From Branchiibius sp. NY16-3462-2 (GTDB lineage: Bacteria > Actinomycetota > Actinomycetes > Actinomycetales > Dermatophilaceae), in the NCBI RefSeq assembly GCF_001594145.1, contig NZ_LVCF01000038.1:186001-250000 (forward strand): a stretch of 64,000 nt of DNA, written 5' to 3'. A program made the position numbers and the translations under genes. Shown here piece after piece: positions 7,522-15,668 of the stretch (position 1 is the first letter of the stretch; every line of letters begins with the position of its first letter). The notes beneath the pieces are model-generated. The model was not told where the DNA came from, did not search any database, and saw only the letters and a program-made list of their open reading frames with translations.

Positions 7522-8439
7522 GACCTCGAAGAAGAACGACGGCTTGGCCACCTTCACGCAGGAGTCCTTGAGCTCCGGGCCCGCCACGCGGCGTACGTCG
7601 ACCGGCCAGGCCCGCCCGTCGCGGTGGGTGACCTCACCCCGCCAGCCCTCGCCGTCCGGATGTAGGTCGGTGCGCAACGCGCGTAGGGATAGCTCCGAAA
7701 TGCTCTGGCGCACAACGGACTCCGCGGACTGCGCCGGGGGAGCGAGCACTGACCGACCCCGGTCGTACGCCGAGTGATTGAGTTCCACCGGGATCTCACC
7801 TTTGCGTTCGGCCGGGATGATCGCTGCTGCGGAATCAGTCGTCAATCGGGCGTAGGTCTGCCCCGACGGCAACGCAATGCCCGTCGGCGCGAACCGGTGG
7901 CCGCCGGTGTGCGAGCACTCCCACACCCGCTCCGGGAACTGCTCCTGCAGGGACAGCGCGATGGGTCGACCGCGCACGGCACAACACACGTCTCGTTTGC
8001 TGTTGGTGCAGATCAGCAACGCCGGGTCGCGGGTCTCATCGAGGGTGTCAAGCGTCTCGGTCACCGCATCAGGGTCGTCACCGGCCAGTAAGGACCACGG
8101 CGTCCGCAACAACTCGGCCGGATCGTCGACGGTGCCGACCAGCAGCCACGGGTCAGTGGCGAGTCCGCCCGCGATCAGCACCGTGGGCTCGGTCGTGCCA
8201 ACGTCCACGTGCCGGCCCGGCCGCCGGATGAGCAGCAGACGACCACCGTGGTCCGAACAGGCTTGTGCCAGAGCTGATCCCACCGACGGGTCGAGGTGGG
8301 ACTCGGTGACAGCCTCTCGTCCCCACGGGCCGTTCTGCTCCAGGGCAACCCAGAACGCCGCCTGCGACGCCGTGCCGAGGGCGGGCAGCCCGGCGTCGTC
8401 CCATTGCGCCGAGCACGAGTCCGGGAGCGGCTGCGTCAC
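7507..8439 (-). CDS. Sucrase/ferredoxin-like protein
   Basis: A 310-residue member of the sucrase/ferredoxin-like family, thioredoxin-like proteins thought to bind an iron-sulfur cluster. The key region is CTNSKRDVCCAVRGRP followed by WECSHTGGHRFAPTG; its cysteines and histidines are the likely ligands. The first half (DWDDAGLPALGT-like segments) is more variable. Its biological role is not established. The start codon overlaps the end of the topoisomerase IV subunit A gene by 4 bases, so the two are one transcription unit. Confidence 0.85.
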   Translation of the reverse strand: MTQPLPDSCSAQWDDAGLPALGTASQAAFWVALEQNGPWGREAVTESHLDPSVGSALAQACSDHGGRLLLIRRPGRHVDVGTTEPTVLIAGGLATDPWLLVGTVDDPAELLRTPWSLLAGDDPDAVTETLDTLDETRDPALLICTNSKRDVCCAVRGRPIALSLQEQFPERVWECSHTGGHRFAPTGIALPSGQTYARLTTDSAAAIIPAERKGEIPVELNHSAYDRGRSVLAPPAQSAESVVRQSISELSLRALRTDLHPDGEGWRGEVTHRDGRAWPVDVRRVAGPELKDSCVKVAKPSFFFEVSLAD

Positions 8440-10907
8440 TCGGCCTCCGGCCGCGCGGACACGCCGGGCAGGACACTGGACGACAACGCGGCAATCGGCG
8501 CAGCCGCCGGGGTTCCGCTGCCGTCGCGACGGCCCGGTTCGGTGGGCAGTGCGACCTGGGTCCCGGAGGAAGCCGCCGCTCGCACCGGTGGCGTCCCGAC
8601 GTAGGCCAGGATGAGTTCGTCCTCCCCGCGCAGGAACCGGTGGGCTCGCACGCCGCCGGTCGCCCGGCCCTTGCCCGGGTACTCCTCGAACGGGGTGACC
8701 TTCACCGAGCCGGTCTCGGTGCCGGGAAGGGCGCCGGAGGAGCCGGCGATCGTGACCACTGTGGCGGCACCGGTCACCGCACCGAAGAAGACGACGCGCT
8801 GGCCGCTCGCGAGCTTGATCCCGGCCATGCCACCGCCAGCGCGACCCTGCGGTCGGACGGCGGACGCGGAGAAGTGCAGCAGCGAGGCGTCGCTACTGAT
8901 GAAGACGAGTTCCTCTGTGTCTGAGGCTAGTTCGACCGCGCCGACGACCTCGTCGCCATCCTTGAGAGTGATGACTTCGAAGGAGTCCTTGGCCGGATAG
9001 TCCGGGTTGACCCGTTTGACGACACCGTCCTTCGTGCCGAGGGCGAGGCCGGGGGAGTCTGCCTGCACCGAGCACAGGGTGAGGATCCGCTCGCCCTTCG
9101 GTAGGTCGACGTACGCCCCGATCGGCGCTCCACCGGCGAGGGCAGGCGGGTCGTTCGTCGGCACCAGGGTCGGCAGTTCCAGAGCCGACAGTCGCACCAC
9201 GCGTCCCGCAGAGGTGACGGCACCGAATTCGCCGCGGACCGTCGTACGCACAGCGCCGACGATCACATCGTGTTTGCGCCGGCTGCCCTCTGTTGCAAGC
9301 GGATCCACGTTCGTCGTCCGCGCCAGCAGACCCGTCGAGGACAGCAGCACGAAGCACGGGTCGTCGGTGACCTCCAGCGGCGTGTCAATCGAAGCCGGTG
9401 TGCCCGCCGACTCCAGCAGGATGGTGCGGCGCGGTGTGCCGTGGGCCTTGGCGACGTCGGCGAGTTCGCTGGAAACCAATGTCCGCAAACGGTTTTCGTC
9501 ACCGAGGATGGCTTCGAGCTCTTCGATCTCGCGGCGCAGTTCCTCGGCTTCCTTCTCCAACTCGATGCGGGAGAACTTGGTCAGGCGACGCAGTTGCAGG
9601 TCGAGGATGTAGTTGGCCTGCACCTCGGTCAGGTCGAAGACGTCGATCAGCCGCGTGCGCGCCGTACCCACATCGTCGCTGGTCCGGATCACCTGGATGA
9701 CCTCGTCGATATCGACCAAGGCGAGCAACAAGCCATCGACCAGGTGCAGGCGGTCCTTGCGCTTGTCCAGGCGGAACTGGGTGCGTCGGCGGACCACATC
9801 GATACGGAAGTCGACATAGACCTTGAGCAGATCCTTCAGCCCGAGCGTCTGCGGCTGGCCGTCGACCAGCGCGACGTTGTTGATGCCGAAGGACTCCTCC
9901 ATCGGCGTCAGTTTGTAGAGCGTCTGCAGAACGGCTTCGGGATTGAAGCCGTTCTTGACCTCGATCACCAGGCGCAGACCGTTGTTGCGGTCCGAGAGGT
10001 CCTTGACGTCCGAAATGCCTTGCAGCTTCTTGGAACTGTGCAGGTCCTTGATCTTCTCGATGACCTTCTCGGGGCCGACCAGATAGGGCAACTCGGTGAC
10101 CACGATGCCCTTGCGGCGCGGGGTGATGTCCTCGATGCGAGCGGTCGCTCGGGTCCGGAAGGTGCCCCGGCCGGTGAGGTAGGCGTCGCGAATGCCCTCG
10201 AGCCCGACGATCTGCCCGCCCATCGGCAGGTCGGGCCCGGGCACGAAACGCATCAGGTCGTCCAGCGAACAGTCCGGGTGCTTGATCAGATGCCGGGCTG
10301 CGCCGATGACCTCGACCAGGTTGTGCGGCGGCATGTTGGTGGCCATGCCGACCGCGATGCCCGAAGCCCCGTTGACCAGCAGATTGGGATAGGCCGCGGG
10401 CAACACCGCCGGCTGCATGAACTGTTCGTCGTAGTTCGGGACGAAGTCGACGGTGTTCTCATCCAGGCTCTGCGTCATCAGCAGGGCGGCAGGAGCCAGC
10501 CGCGCCTCGGTGTACCGGCTGGCGGCGGGACCGTCGTCGAGCGAGCCGAAGTTGCCGTGCCCGTCGATCAGCGGCAGCCGCATCGTGAACGGCTGCGCCA
10601 TCCGGACCATCGTGTCGTAGATCGCCGTGTCCCCGTGCGGGTGGTACTTACCCATCACCTCACCGATGACCCGGCTGCACTTGACGTGCGGGCGGTCCGG
10701 GCGCAGCCCGAGCTCGGTCATCGCGTAGAGGATCCGGCGCTGCACCGGCTTCAAGCCGTCGCGCGCATCCGGCAGCGCTCGGGCGTAGATGACGCTGTAG
10801 GCGTACTCCAGGAACGCCGTCTGCATCTCGTCCTCGACGTCGATGTCGATGATGTGCTGCTGGTCGTCGGGGACGAAGCCGTCGTCGTTGTTCTTCTTGG
10901 TCGCCAT
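8436..10907 (-). CDS. parC: DNA topoisomerase IV subunit A
   Basis: The breakage-rejoining subunit of a type IIA topoisomerase, 823 residues from ATG 10907. Tyr132 in ASRYTEARL is the DNA-linking tyrosine. The quinolone-pocket region HPHGDTAIYDTMVRMAQPF has Thr94 at the place of E. coli GyrA Ser83. The C-terminal pinwheel lacks a proper GyrA box (Q-R/K-RGGKG); only PQGRAGGGMAG stands in, which argues for decatenating topoisomerase IV rather than gyrase. An upstream start at 10949 would add 14 residues; the chosen start has GAGGAG 12 bases before it, slightly far. It pairs with the B-subunit end at the left edge of the window. Confidence 0.9.
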   Translation of the reverse strand: MATKKNNDDGFVPDDQQHIIDIDVEDEMQTAFLEYAYSVIYARALPDARDGLKPVQRRILYAMTELGLRPDRPHVKCSRVIGEVMGKYHPHGDTAIYDTMVRMAQPFTMRLPLIDGHGNFGSLDDGPAASRYTEARLAPAALLMTQSLDENTVDFVPNYDEQFMQPAVLPAAYPNLLVNGASGIAVGMATNMPPHNLVEVIGAARHLIKHPDCSLDDLMRFVPGPDLPMGGQIVGLEGIRDAYLTGRGTFRTRATARIEDITPRRKGIVVTELPYLVGPEKVIEKIKDLHSSKKLQGISDVKDLSDRNNGLRLVIEVKNGFNPEAVLQTLYKLTPMEESFGINNVALVDGQPQTLGLKDLLKVYVDFRIDVVRRRTQFRLDKRKDRLHLVDGLLLALVDIDEVIQVIRTSDDVGTARTRLIDVFDLTEVQANYILDLQLRRLTKFSRIELEKEAEELRREIEELEAILGDENRLRTLVSSELADVAKAHGTPRRTILLESAGTPASIDTPLEVTDDPCFVLLSSTGLLARTTNVDPLATEGSRRKHDVIVGAVRTTVRGEFGAVTSAGRVVRLSALELPTLVPTNDPPALAGGAPIGAYVDLPKGERILTLCSVQADSPGLALGTKDGVVKRVNPDYPAKDSFEVITLKDGDEVVGAVELASDTEELVFISSDASLLHFSASAVRPQGRAGGGMAGIKLASGQRVVFFGAVTGAATVVTIAGSSGALPGTETGSVKVTPFEEYPGKGRATGGVRAHRFLRGEDELILAYVGTPPVRAAASSGTQVALPTEPGRRDGSGTPAAAPIAALSSSVLPGVSARPEAE

Positions 10908-11018
10908 CCGGGCTGGGTGCTCCTCGCGCGTGCTGACAGTCCTGCCCATCTTCCCGTACGCCGAGTGGTCACCTGCCGCCGGACACGCTGGGCCCGGTGT
11001 GCCCAGGTGGACAGCCCG

Positions 11019-11543
11019 TCAGTCGAACCAAGCGGCGACGGTCTTCACCCCCTGGATCACGAAGCTGACCCCACCAATGGCCATCAGTGCGAGCACGAGC
11101 ATGAACGCGCTGATCCCAACGACCTCGAGCGCTTTCTCCCAGCGGCTCTGTTCGAAGTCGGGATCGCCGGAATGCTCCCACGCCAGGGCGTGACCCTCTG
11201 CGCGCTCGGCCTCCGCACGCAGTTGCGCCAACCGTTCGGCCACGACCGGCGTCGCGTCGCTCTCCGCTGCGCGCCACCCGACGACGCGCATGCGCAGCAC
11301 CGGATCCGGGTAGTCGCGAGCGAAGGCGGCGAGTTCCTCCGGGTCGGCGTCTTCCGCCAGGAAGGACCAGCGGCCCGCCTGTCCCGCGTGGCCTTCCCTG
11401 CGGTAGAGGTCGGCCAACTGAAGCCGCAGGTCCTGCCGCTCGGGGTAGCTGCCCACCAGTCCGCGCAGTCGTTGCCGGGCCATGGCGACATCGCCCGCTG
11501 CCAGATCTTCGGCAATCCGGTGCTGGGTCTCCTTCTCGGCCAT
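11019..11543 (-). CDS. DUF6584-like membrane-anchored protein
   Basis: A 174-residue protein. The first 60 residues form a TPR-like helical unit (ARQRLRGLVGSYPERQDLRLQLADLYRREG, AGRW), typical of DUF6584. A single hydrophobic helix, ISAFMLVLALMAIGGVSFVIQGV, lies near the C-terminus and probably anchors it with the N-terminal part in the cytosol. Function is unknown. The frame is open to 11753 but the extension runs through the palindromic repeat and is unlikely to be coding. Confidence 0.65.
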   Translation of the reverse strand: MAEKETQHRIAEDLAAGDVAMARQRLRGLVGSYPERQDLRLQLADLYRREGHAGQAGRWSFLAEDADPEELAAFARDYPDPVLRMRVVGWRAAESDATPVVAERLAQLRAEAERAEGHALAWEHSGDPDFEQSRWEKALEVVGISAFMLVLALMAIGGVSFVIQGVKTVAAWFD

Positions 11544-11602
11544 CCGAGGATTCTGCGGGTCAATGCCTCTCGGCAGCAACCGGTTTCCCGGCACCCCCCC
11601 CA

Positions 11603-11665
11603 CCGGGTTCGGTGATGGATTGCCGGTTCCAGTCGTTGAAACCAGCAATCCGTGACCAAACCCGG
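11603..11665. repeat. Long imperfect palindrome between LLM and DUF6584 genes
   Basis: Two 27-bp arms, beginning CCGGGTTCGGTGATGGATTG on the left and ending in its near complement on the right (GCAATCCGTGACCAAACCCG), match at all but about five positions around a short loop. It lies 27 bases past the LLM stop on the minus strand and could terminate that transcript, but no T-run follows. A REP-type element is equally possible. Confidence 0.6.
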
Positions 11666-11691
11666 GTAGAGCCCCCAGCGACGGCGTGCTC

Positions 11692-12474
11692 CTACAGGCT
11701 GTCTCGCCAGGTGACGAATTCCTGCAGCCGGTCGAAGTCGTAGTCCGGGCCACCCGTGCCGACGGTGAACTGCGTGACGCCCTGCTCCAGCAACTTCGGC
11801 CCGATCTGCGTGGCCGGACCAGCGTCGCCTGGCACGCCCAGCGAGATCTCGATGTCCGAGAAGTTTCGGCCCACCGCGTCGCAGTGCCCCTTCAACACCG
11901 AGATCTTGTGATCGAGCGTCTCGCCGGTGACGAAGGTGTGCCACACGTCGGCGTGCTGGGCGACCAGGCGCAGCGTCTTCTTCTCGCCACCCCCACCGAT
12001 CAGGACCGGGATCTTGCGCGTGGGAGCCGGGTTGAGCTTGCCGAGGCGTGACTCGATCCGCGGCAGGTCGTCGCGCAGTTTGTCGAGACGACCACCCGCG
12101 GTGCCGAAGCTATAGCCGTACTCGTCGTAATCCTTCTGGAACCAACCGGATCCGATACCCAGGATGAGGCGGCCGTCACTGATGTGATCGACCGTGCGTG
12201 CCATGTCGGCGAGCAGTTCGGGGTTGCGATAACTGTTGCACGTCACCAGTGCACCGATCTCGACGCGCGACGTCTGCTCGGCCCACGCGGCCAGCATCGT
12301 CCAGCACTCGAAGTGCTTGCCCTCGGGCTCGCCATAGAGCGGATAGAAGTGATCCCAGTTGTACACAATGTCGACGCCGAGATCCTCAGCGCGGGTGACC
12401 GCGTCCCGGATCTGCGCGTACTCCGCGTGCTGCGGCTGTAGCTGAACACCGATGCGAACAGGCCGTGTCGTCAT
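11692..12474 (-). CDS. LLM-class F420-dependent oxidoreductase
   Basis: A 260-residue luciferase-like TIM-barrel oxidoreductase. Characteristic segments are DIVYNWDHFYPL, ALVTCNSYRNPELLADMARTVDHISDGRLILGIGSGW, and IPVLIGGGGEKKTLRLVAQHADVWH. In actinobacteria this subgroup usually binds coenzyme F420; FMN cannot be ruled out. The substrate is unknown. A second family member lies at 33.6 kb and shares the GGxGEKKTLRLVAQ block. It is divergent from the hydroxy-acid oxidase gene across about 50 bp. Confidence 0.87.
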   Translation of the reverse strand: MTTRPVRIGVQLQPQHAEYAQIRDAVTRAEDLGVDIVYNWDHFYPLYGEPEGKHFECWTMLAAWAEQTSRVEIGALVTCNSYRNPELLADMARTVDHISDGRLILGIGSGWFQKDYDEYGYSFGTAGGRLDKLRDDLPRIESRLGKLNPAPTRKIPVLIGGGGEKKTLRLVAQHADVWHTFVTGETLDHKISVLKGHCDAVGRNFSDIEISLGVPGDAGPATQIGPKLLEQGVTQFTVGTGGPDYDFDRLQEFVTWRDSL

Positions 12475-12527
12475 AGGCTCGATAGTAGGGACCGCGTCTG
12501 CGCAGGAACGCCCAGGTGGAGGGGATC

Positions 12528-13607
12528 GTGGAGGGAAATCTCGAGGCGGCGGCGCGTGCCGCGCTCGATCCGCACGTCTGGCACTACATCAGCCGGGGGT
12601 CCGGCGACAACGTGTCCGTCGACGAAGCCACCGACGCCTGGCGCCAGTACCGCTTCCGGCCGAGAGTCCTGCAGGACGTCCGGCACGTTGACACCGGCCT
12701 GGAGTTGTTCGGCCATTGGCGTACGCCGATCGGCATCGCCCCCAGCGCGTTCCACCAGCTCTACACACCGCGAGGTGAACTCGCTACTGCCGCAGCGGCT
12801 CTCGCGTGCGGCGCGCCGATGGTCCTGTCCAGCCGCACCACGACCCGCCTGGAGGACGTCGCCGCCGCGCTCGGTGGACCGTGGTGGTTCCAGGTCTACG
12901 TCATGCGTGAGCCGAGCATCACTGCCGCGACAGTACGGCGGGCGCGCGACGCGGGAGCCAGCGCTCTGGTGCTCACCGGTGACACGCCGTACGTCGGCTA
13001 TGTCCCACCGACGGGCACGGCCCGGCCGCTGCCACTCACCGACGAACTGGCCCTGGTCAACGTCGCCGAACACCTCCCAGACCGCGACATCGACGACATC
13101 TGGGACCTGATCGACCAGGACGCCGGTATCACCACCGACACGATCGCCTGGTTGGTGCAGGAGTCCGGGCTCCCGGTGATCGTCAAGGGAGTCCTGCGTG
13201 GCGATGAGGCGATCCGCTGCGTCGAAGCGGGCGCCAGTGGCATCTGGGTGAGCAACCACGGTGGTCGGCAACTGGACGGTGCCGTGCCGACCGCGCACGC
13301 GTTGCCCGAGGTCGTCGCAGCAGTCGACGGGCAGGTGCCGGTCGTCGTCGACGGCGGAATCCGTTCCGGCACAGACGCATTGGCAGCACTGGCCCTCGGC
13401 GCGAGCGCGGTATTCCTCGGCCGCCCGGTCATCTGGGGCCTGGCCGACGACGCGGCAGCCGGCGCCGCGCAGGTCGTCACCCAGGTGGCCGACCAACTGC
13501 GCCACGCGATGGGCCTGGCCGGGGCGACGCGCCTGGCGGATCTCGACCCGAGTCTGGTGTTCGGCACCCCGACTTTTGGATCAGGATCCACCCTCAGAAG
13601 CTCTTGA
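12528..13607 (+). CDS. FMN-dependent alpha-hydroxy-acid dehydrogenase/oxidase
   Basis: A TIM-barrel flavoprotein of the lactate/glycolate oxidase family, 359 residues. SNHGGRQLDGA carries the catalytic histidine and substrate arginine; VVDGGIRSGTDALAALALGASAVFLGRP forms the FMN phosphate site; LVLTGDTPYVG is also conserved. The usual substrate class is L-2-hydroxy acids. GTG 12528 has GGAGG five bases upstream; GTG 12516 is an alternative adding MEGI. The last residues (GSGSTLRSS) are encoded by an arm of a palindromic repeat, so the original C-terminus may have been altered. Confidence 0.85.
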   Translation: MEGNLEAAARAALDPHVWHYISRGSGDNVSVDEATDAWRQYRFRPRVLQDVRHVDTGLELFGHWRTPIGIAPSAFHQLYTPRGELATAAAALACGAPMVLSSRTTTRLEDVAAALGGPWWFQVYVMREPSITAATVRRARDAGASALVLTGDTPYVGYVPPTGTARPLPLTDELALVNVAEHLPDRDIDDIWDLIDQDAGITTDTIAWLVQESGLPVIVKGVLRGDEAIRCVEAGASGIWVSNHGGRQLDGAVPTAHALPEVVAAVDGQVPVVVDGGIRSGTDALAALALGASAVFLGRPVIWGLADDAAAGAAQVVTQVADQLRHAMGLAGATRLADLDPSLVFGTPTFGSGSTLRSS

Positions 13608-13634
13608 CGGGTGAATTGCGTTCCAAAAGTGGGG
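13567..13634. repeat. Palindromic element, ACTTTTGGAACGC family, copy 1
   Basis: Inverted arms CCCC-GACTTTTGGATC...CCACCC and GGGTGAATTGCGTTCCAAAAGTGGGG flank a 15-base loop. The arm sequence is shared with a second palindrome at 56014-56078. It overlaps the last codons of the hydroxy-acid oxidase and lies just beyond the convergent nitroreductase stop, so it may act as a bidirectional terminator. Confidence 0.65.
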
Positions 13635-13640
13635 AAGGGC

Positions 13641-14261
13641 TCAGCCCGCGGGCGTGAACGGCTCCCCGAAGCGCCCGGAGTGGAAGACCTCCTCGACGCC
13701 ACGTCGCGCCCGCTTGCGCGGACTACCCGTCGGCTTCTTCTCGGCGGAATACCCCAGCGCCACCACGCCCACGATGTTGCGGTCCTCGGGGATGGCCAGC
13801 GCGGAACGTACGGCGGGCAGGTCCTCCACCTGCACCCCGAAGAACAGCGCGCCCAGGTCCGCGTCCACCGCCAGCAGCAGCATCAGCATCGCCGCCATCC
13901 CGGTGTCGACATCCCAGTAGAAGACCGGCCAGTGCTCCTCCTGCCCGTCCTGGAACGGTTTGTCCTTCTCCTGGTAGCGCTTCAGATACGTCGACTTATC
14001 CGACAGGCACACGATCAACGTGGGCGCATTACGGACCCCTGCCAGCCACGATCCGGGCCAGTTCTCGCTGGCCATGGCGGCCCAGAACGGGTCCCGGTCC
14101 GGGCCCTGCAACACCACGAAGTCCCAGCCCTGGCTGAATCCCGCGCTCGGGGCCCGAAGTGACAGCTTCGCTATCTCAGCCAGCACGTCCGGCGGCACCT
14201 GACGGTCGGGGTCGTAGTTGCGGATCATCCGCCGCTTGCGGATCGCGTCTGTGAGTTCCAC
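13641..14261 (-). CDS. Nitroreductase family protein
   Basis: A 206-residue FMN-binding nitroreductase-fold protein. RKRRMIRNYDPDRQVPPDVL is the FMN-phosphate-binding opening, LRAPSAGFSQGWDFVVL is the SAPSxxNxQPW-like segment, and DTGMAAMLMLLLAVDADLGALFFGV forms the core. The C-terminal KRARRGVEEVFHSGRFG is rich in basic residues. It would reduce nitro compounds, quinones or flavins with NAD(P)H; the physiological substrate is unknown. Start is GTG. It is convergent with the hydroxy-acid oxidase and divergent from the Asp-box protein. Confidence 0.87.
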   Translation of the reverse strand: MELTDAIRKRRMIRNYDPDRQVPPDVLAEIAKLSLRAPSAGFSQGWDFVVLQGPDRDPFWAAMASENWPGSWLAGVRNAPTLIVCLSDKSTYLKRYQEKDKPFQDGQEEHWPVFYWDVDTGMAAMLMLLLAVDADLGALFFGVQVEDLPAVRSALAIPEDRNIVGVVALGYSAEKKPTGSPRKRARRGVEEVFHSGRFGEPFTPAG

Positions 14262-14300
14262 GTGCCACTGGTATCACGGCCGGGTATCAGGGGTGCGGAC

Positions 14301-14306
14301 TACCCT
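14301..14306 (+). promoter_or_regulatory. Candidate -10 box TACCCT, leaderless Asp-box gene
   Basis: TACCCT ends 6 bases before GTG 14313, with no ribosome site between them, as expected for a leaderless actinobacterial transcript. Confidence 0.35.
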
Positions 14307-14312
14307 GGGATC

Positions 14313-15668
14313 GTGCCGGAACCCATCGTCGATCAGCCGGTCGTCGATGCTGCCACCGAGCCGCCCCACCCGGCGCGGATCCCGTGGCGCGGCATCTCCG
14401 TCGCCCTCGGGATTGCCTTCGGGCTCATGGTCGCTGCGCTCGGGGTGTACGCCGTCACGTTGCAACCTCTGGGCGGGCAGGTGCGGCGCGGATACGCCAT
14501 CGACCCGGGTCAGGTCGTCGCAGGTACGAACCTGACCAGCCCCTCGGTCGAGGCCCCGAGCCCGCAACCGCCCGAACCCGTACCGCCGGGACTGCGCAGT
14601 TGGTCGGTGTCCAACGCCGGTGCGGGTTCAGTGTTCGCCCTGGGCGCGGCTGACTGCTCGGATGACGTCTGCCCGGTTCTCCTGCGGTCATCGGATGACG
14701 GCACGTCCTGGAACGCAGTGCAGACCTTCAACAACGCGGATACCTCTAGTGCCAGAGGCGATTTCGTGCCGTCCGTGCAACCGGACCGTGCCATCACCCA
14801 GACCCGGTTCCTGGATCCCCAGCGCGGGTACGTCTTCGGTGGCGACCTGTGGCTCACCCGCGATCGCGGGCAGACGTTCAGCCGGATGCCGCACGTGGGT
14901 CAGACGGTGCTCGATGTCGCGGTCGACGCACCCAGGAACACCGTCGCGGTGCTCGCGTCGGACGGCTGTGTCCAGGGCACCTGCACCGGGCCGATATACC
15001 TGAGTCTGATCAAGCCGTCGGACAACTCGGTGTCCGGGGTGACGGCAAGTCTGGTGCCCACGATCGCGGTGAGCGCCGGATCGCTGGTGCTGTCCCACGG
15101 CAAGGTGTTCGTCCAGGTCAGCGGCAGCCCGACCGGGCCGTTCGATGCTTACGCGGTCAAGGGCGGTGCCCTGGTACCGATGAAGGGCCCGACCGCGTGC
15201 CGGGGGACCGGGATCGGTGCCCTGACCGGTGTGGCAGGAGCGCGGGGGCTGTACGCCGTGTGCGCACCCGTCGCGGCAGGTGACCGCACGTCGTACACCG
15301 TCATCCGGTCCGACAACGACGGGGGCTCATGGGCGGTGGCGTCCGTGGGCGCGCTCGTCCTGCCCGCGATCGGCCAGGTGAGCCTGGCCGCGCCGGACCC
15401 CTCGGTGCTGGTGGCCGCCAGTGGCGGTCCACGCGGCGATGTGGGCTTCGTGCCGAAGGGATACGCGGCGTTGGTGCGGTCCGACAACGCGGGGCGAACC
15501 TTCTCGCCACCCACGACACCGCCGACATCAGCCACCGGTTTCGACGATGTGATCGCCACCGATGATTCGAGGCTGTACGCCATCCCGCGCACCACCTCGG
15601 GATACTGGACAAGTGACGATGATGCGACTACCTGGCGCTACGTCGACCCGGCGGTGGAGAAGCGATGA
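14313..15668 (+). CDS. Membrane-anchored Asp-box (BNR-like) repeat protein
   Basis: A 451-residue protein with a proline-rich cytosolic tail, one membrane helix at about residues 30-50 (ISVALGIAFGLMVAALGVYAV), then a large outer domain. Five Asp-box-like motifs are visible: RSSDDGTSW, LTRDRGQTF, RSDNDGGSW, RSDNAGRTF and TSDDDATTW. These mark beta-propeller blades like those of sialidases or VPS10-like proteins, but no catalytic residues are evident. Its function is unknown; ligand binding at the cell surface is plausible. Its stop overlaps the start of the GNAT/CoA-synthetase fusion (ATGA), an unexpected coupling. Confidence 0.7.
   Translation: MPEPIVDQPVVDAATEPPHPARIPWRGISVALGIAFGLMVAALGVYAVTLQPLGGQVRRGYAIDPGQVVAGTNLTSPSVEAPSPQPPEPVPPGLRSWSVSNAGAGSVFALGAADCSDDVCPVLLRSSDDGTSWNAVQTFNNADTSSARGDFVPSVQPDRAITQTRFLDPQRGYVFGGDLWLTRDRGQTFSRMPHVGQTVLDVAVDAPRNTVAVLASDGCVQGTCTGPIYLSLIKPSDNSVSGVTASLVPTIAVSAGSLVLSHGKVFVQVSGSPTGPFDAYAVKGGALVPMKGPTACRGTGIGALTGVAGARGLYAVCAPVAAGDRTSYTVIRSDNDGGSWAVASVGALVLPAIGQVSLAAPDPSVLVAASGGPRGDVGFVPKGYAALVRSDNAGRTFSPPTTPPTSATGFDDVIATDDSRLYAIPRTTSGYWTSDDDATTWRYVDPAVEKR

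Noticed and set aside
9270..11615. Very long open frame on the plus strand antisense to parC
   Set aside because: It runs opposite a clear topoisomerase IV subunit and has Arg/His/Gln-rich composition typical of antisense frames in high-GC DNA, with no recognisable domain.
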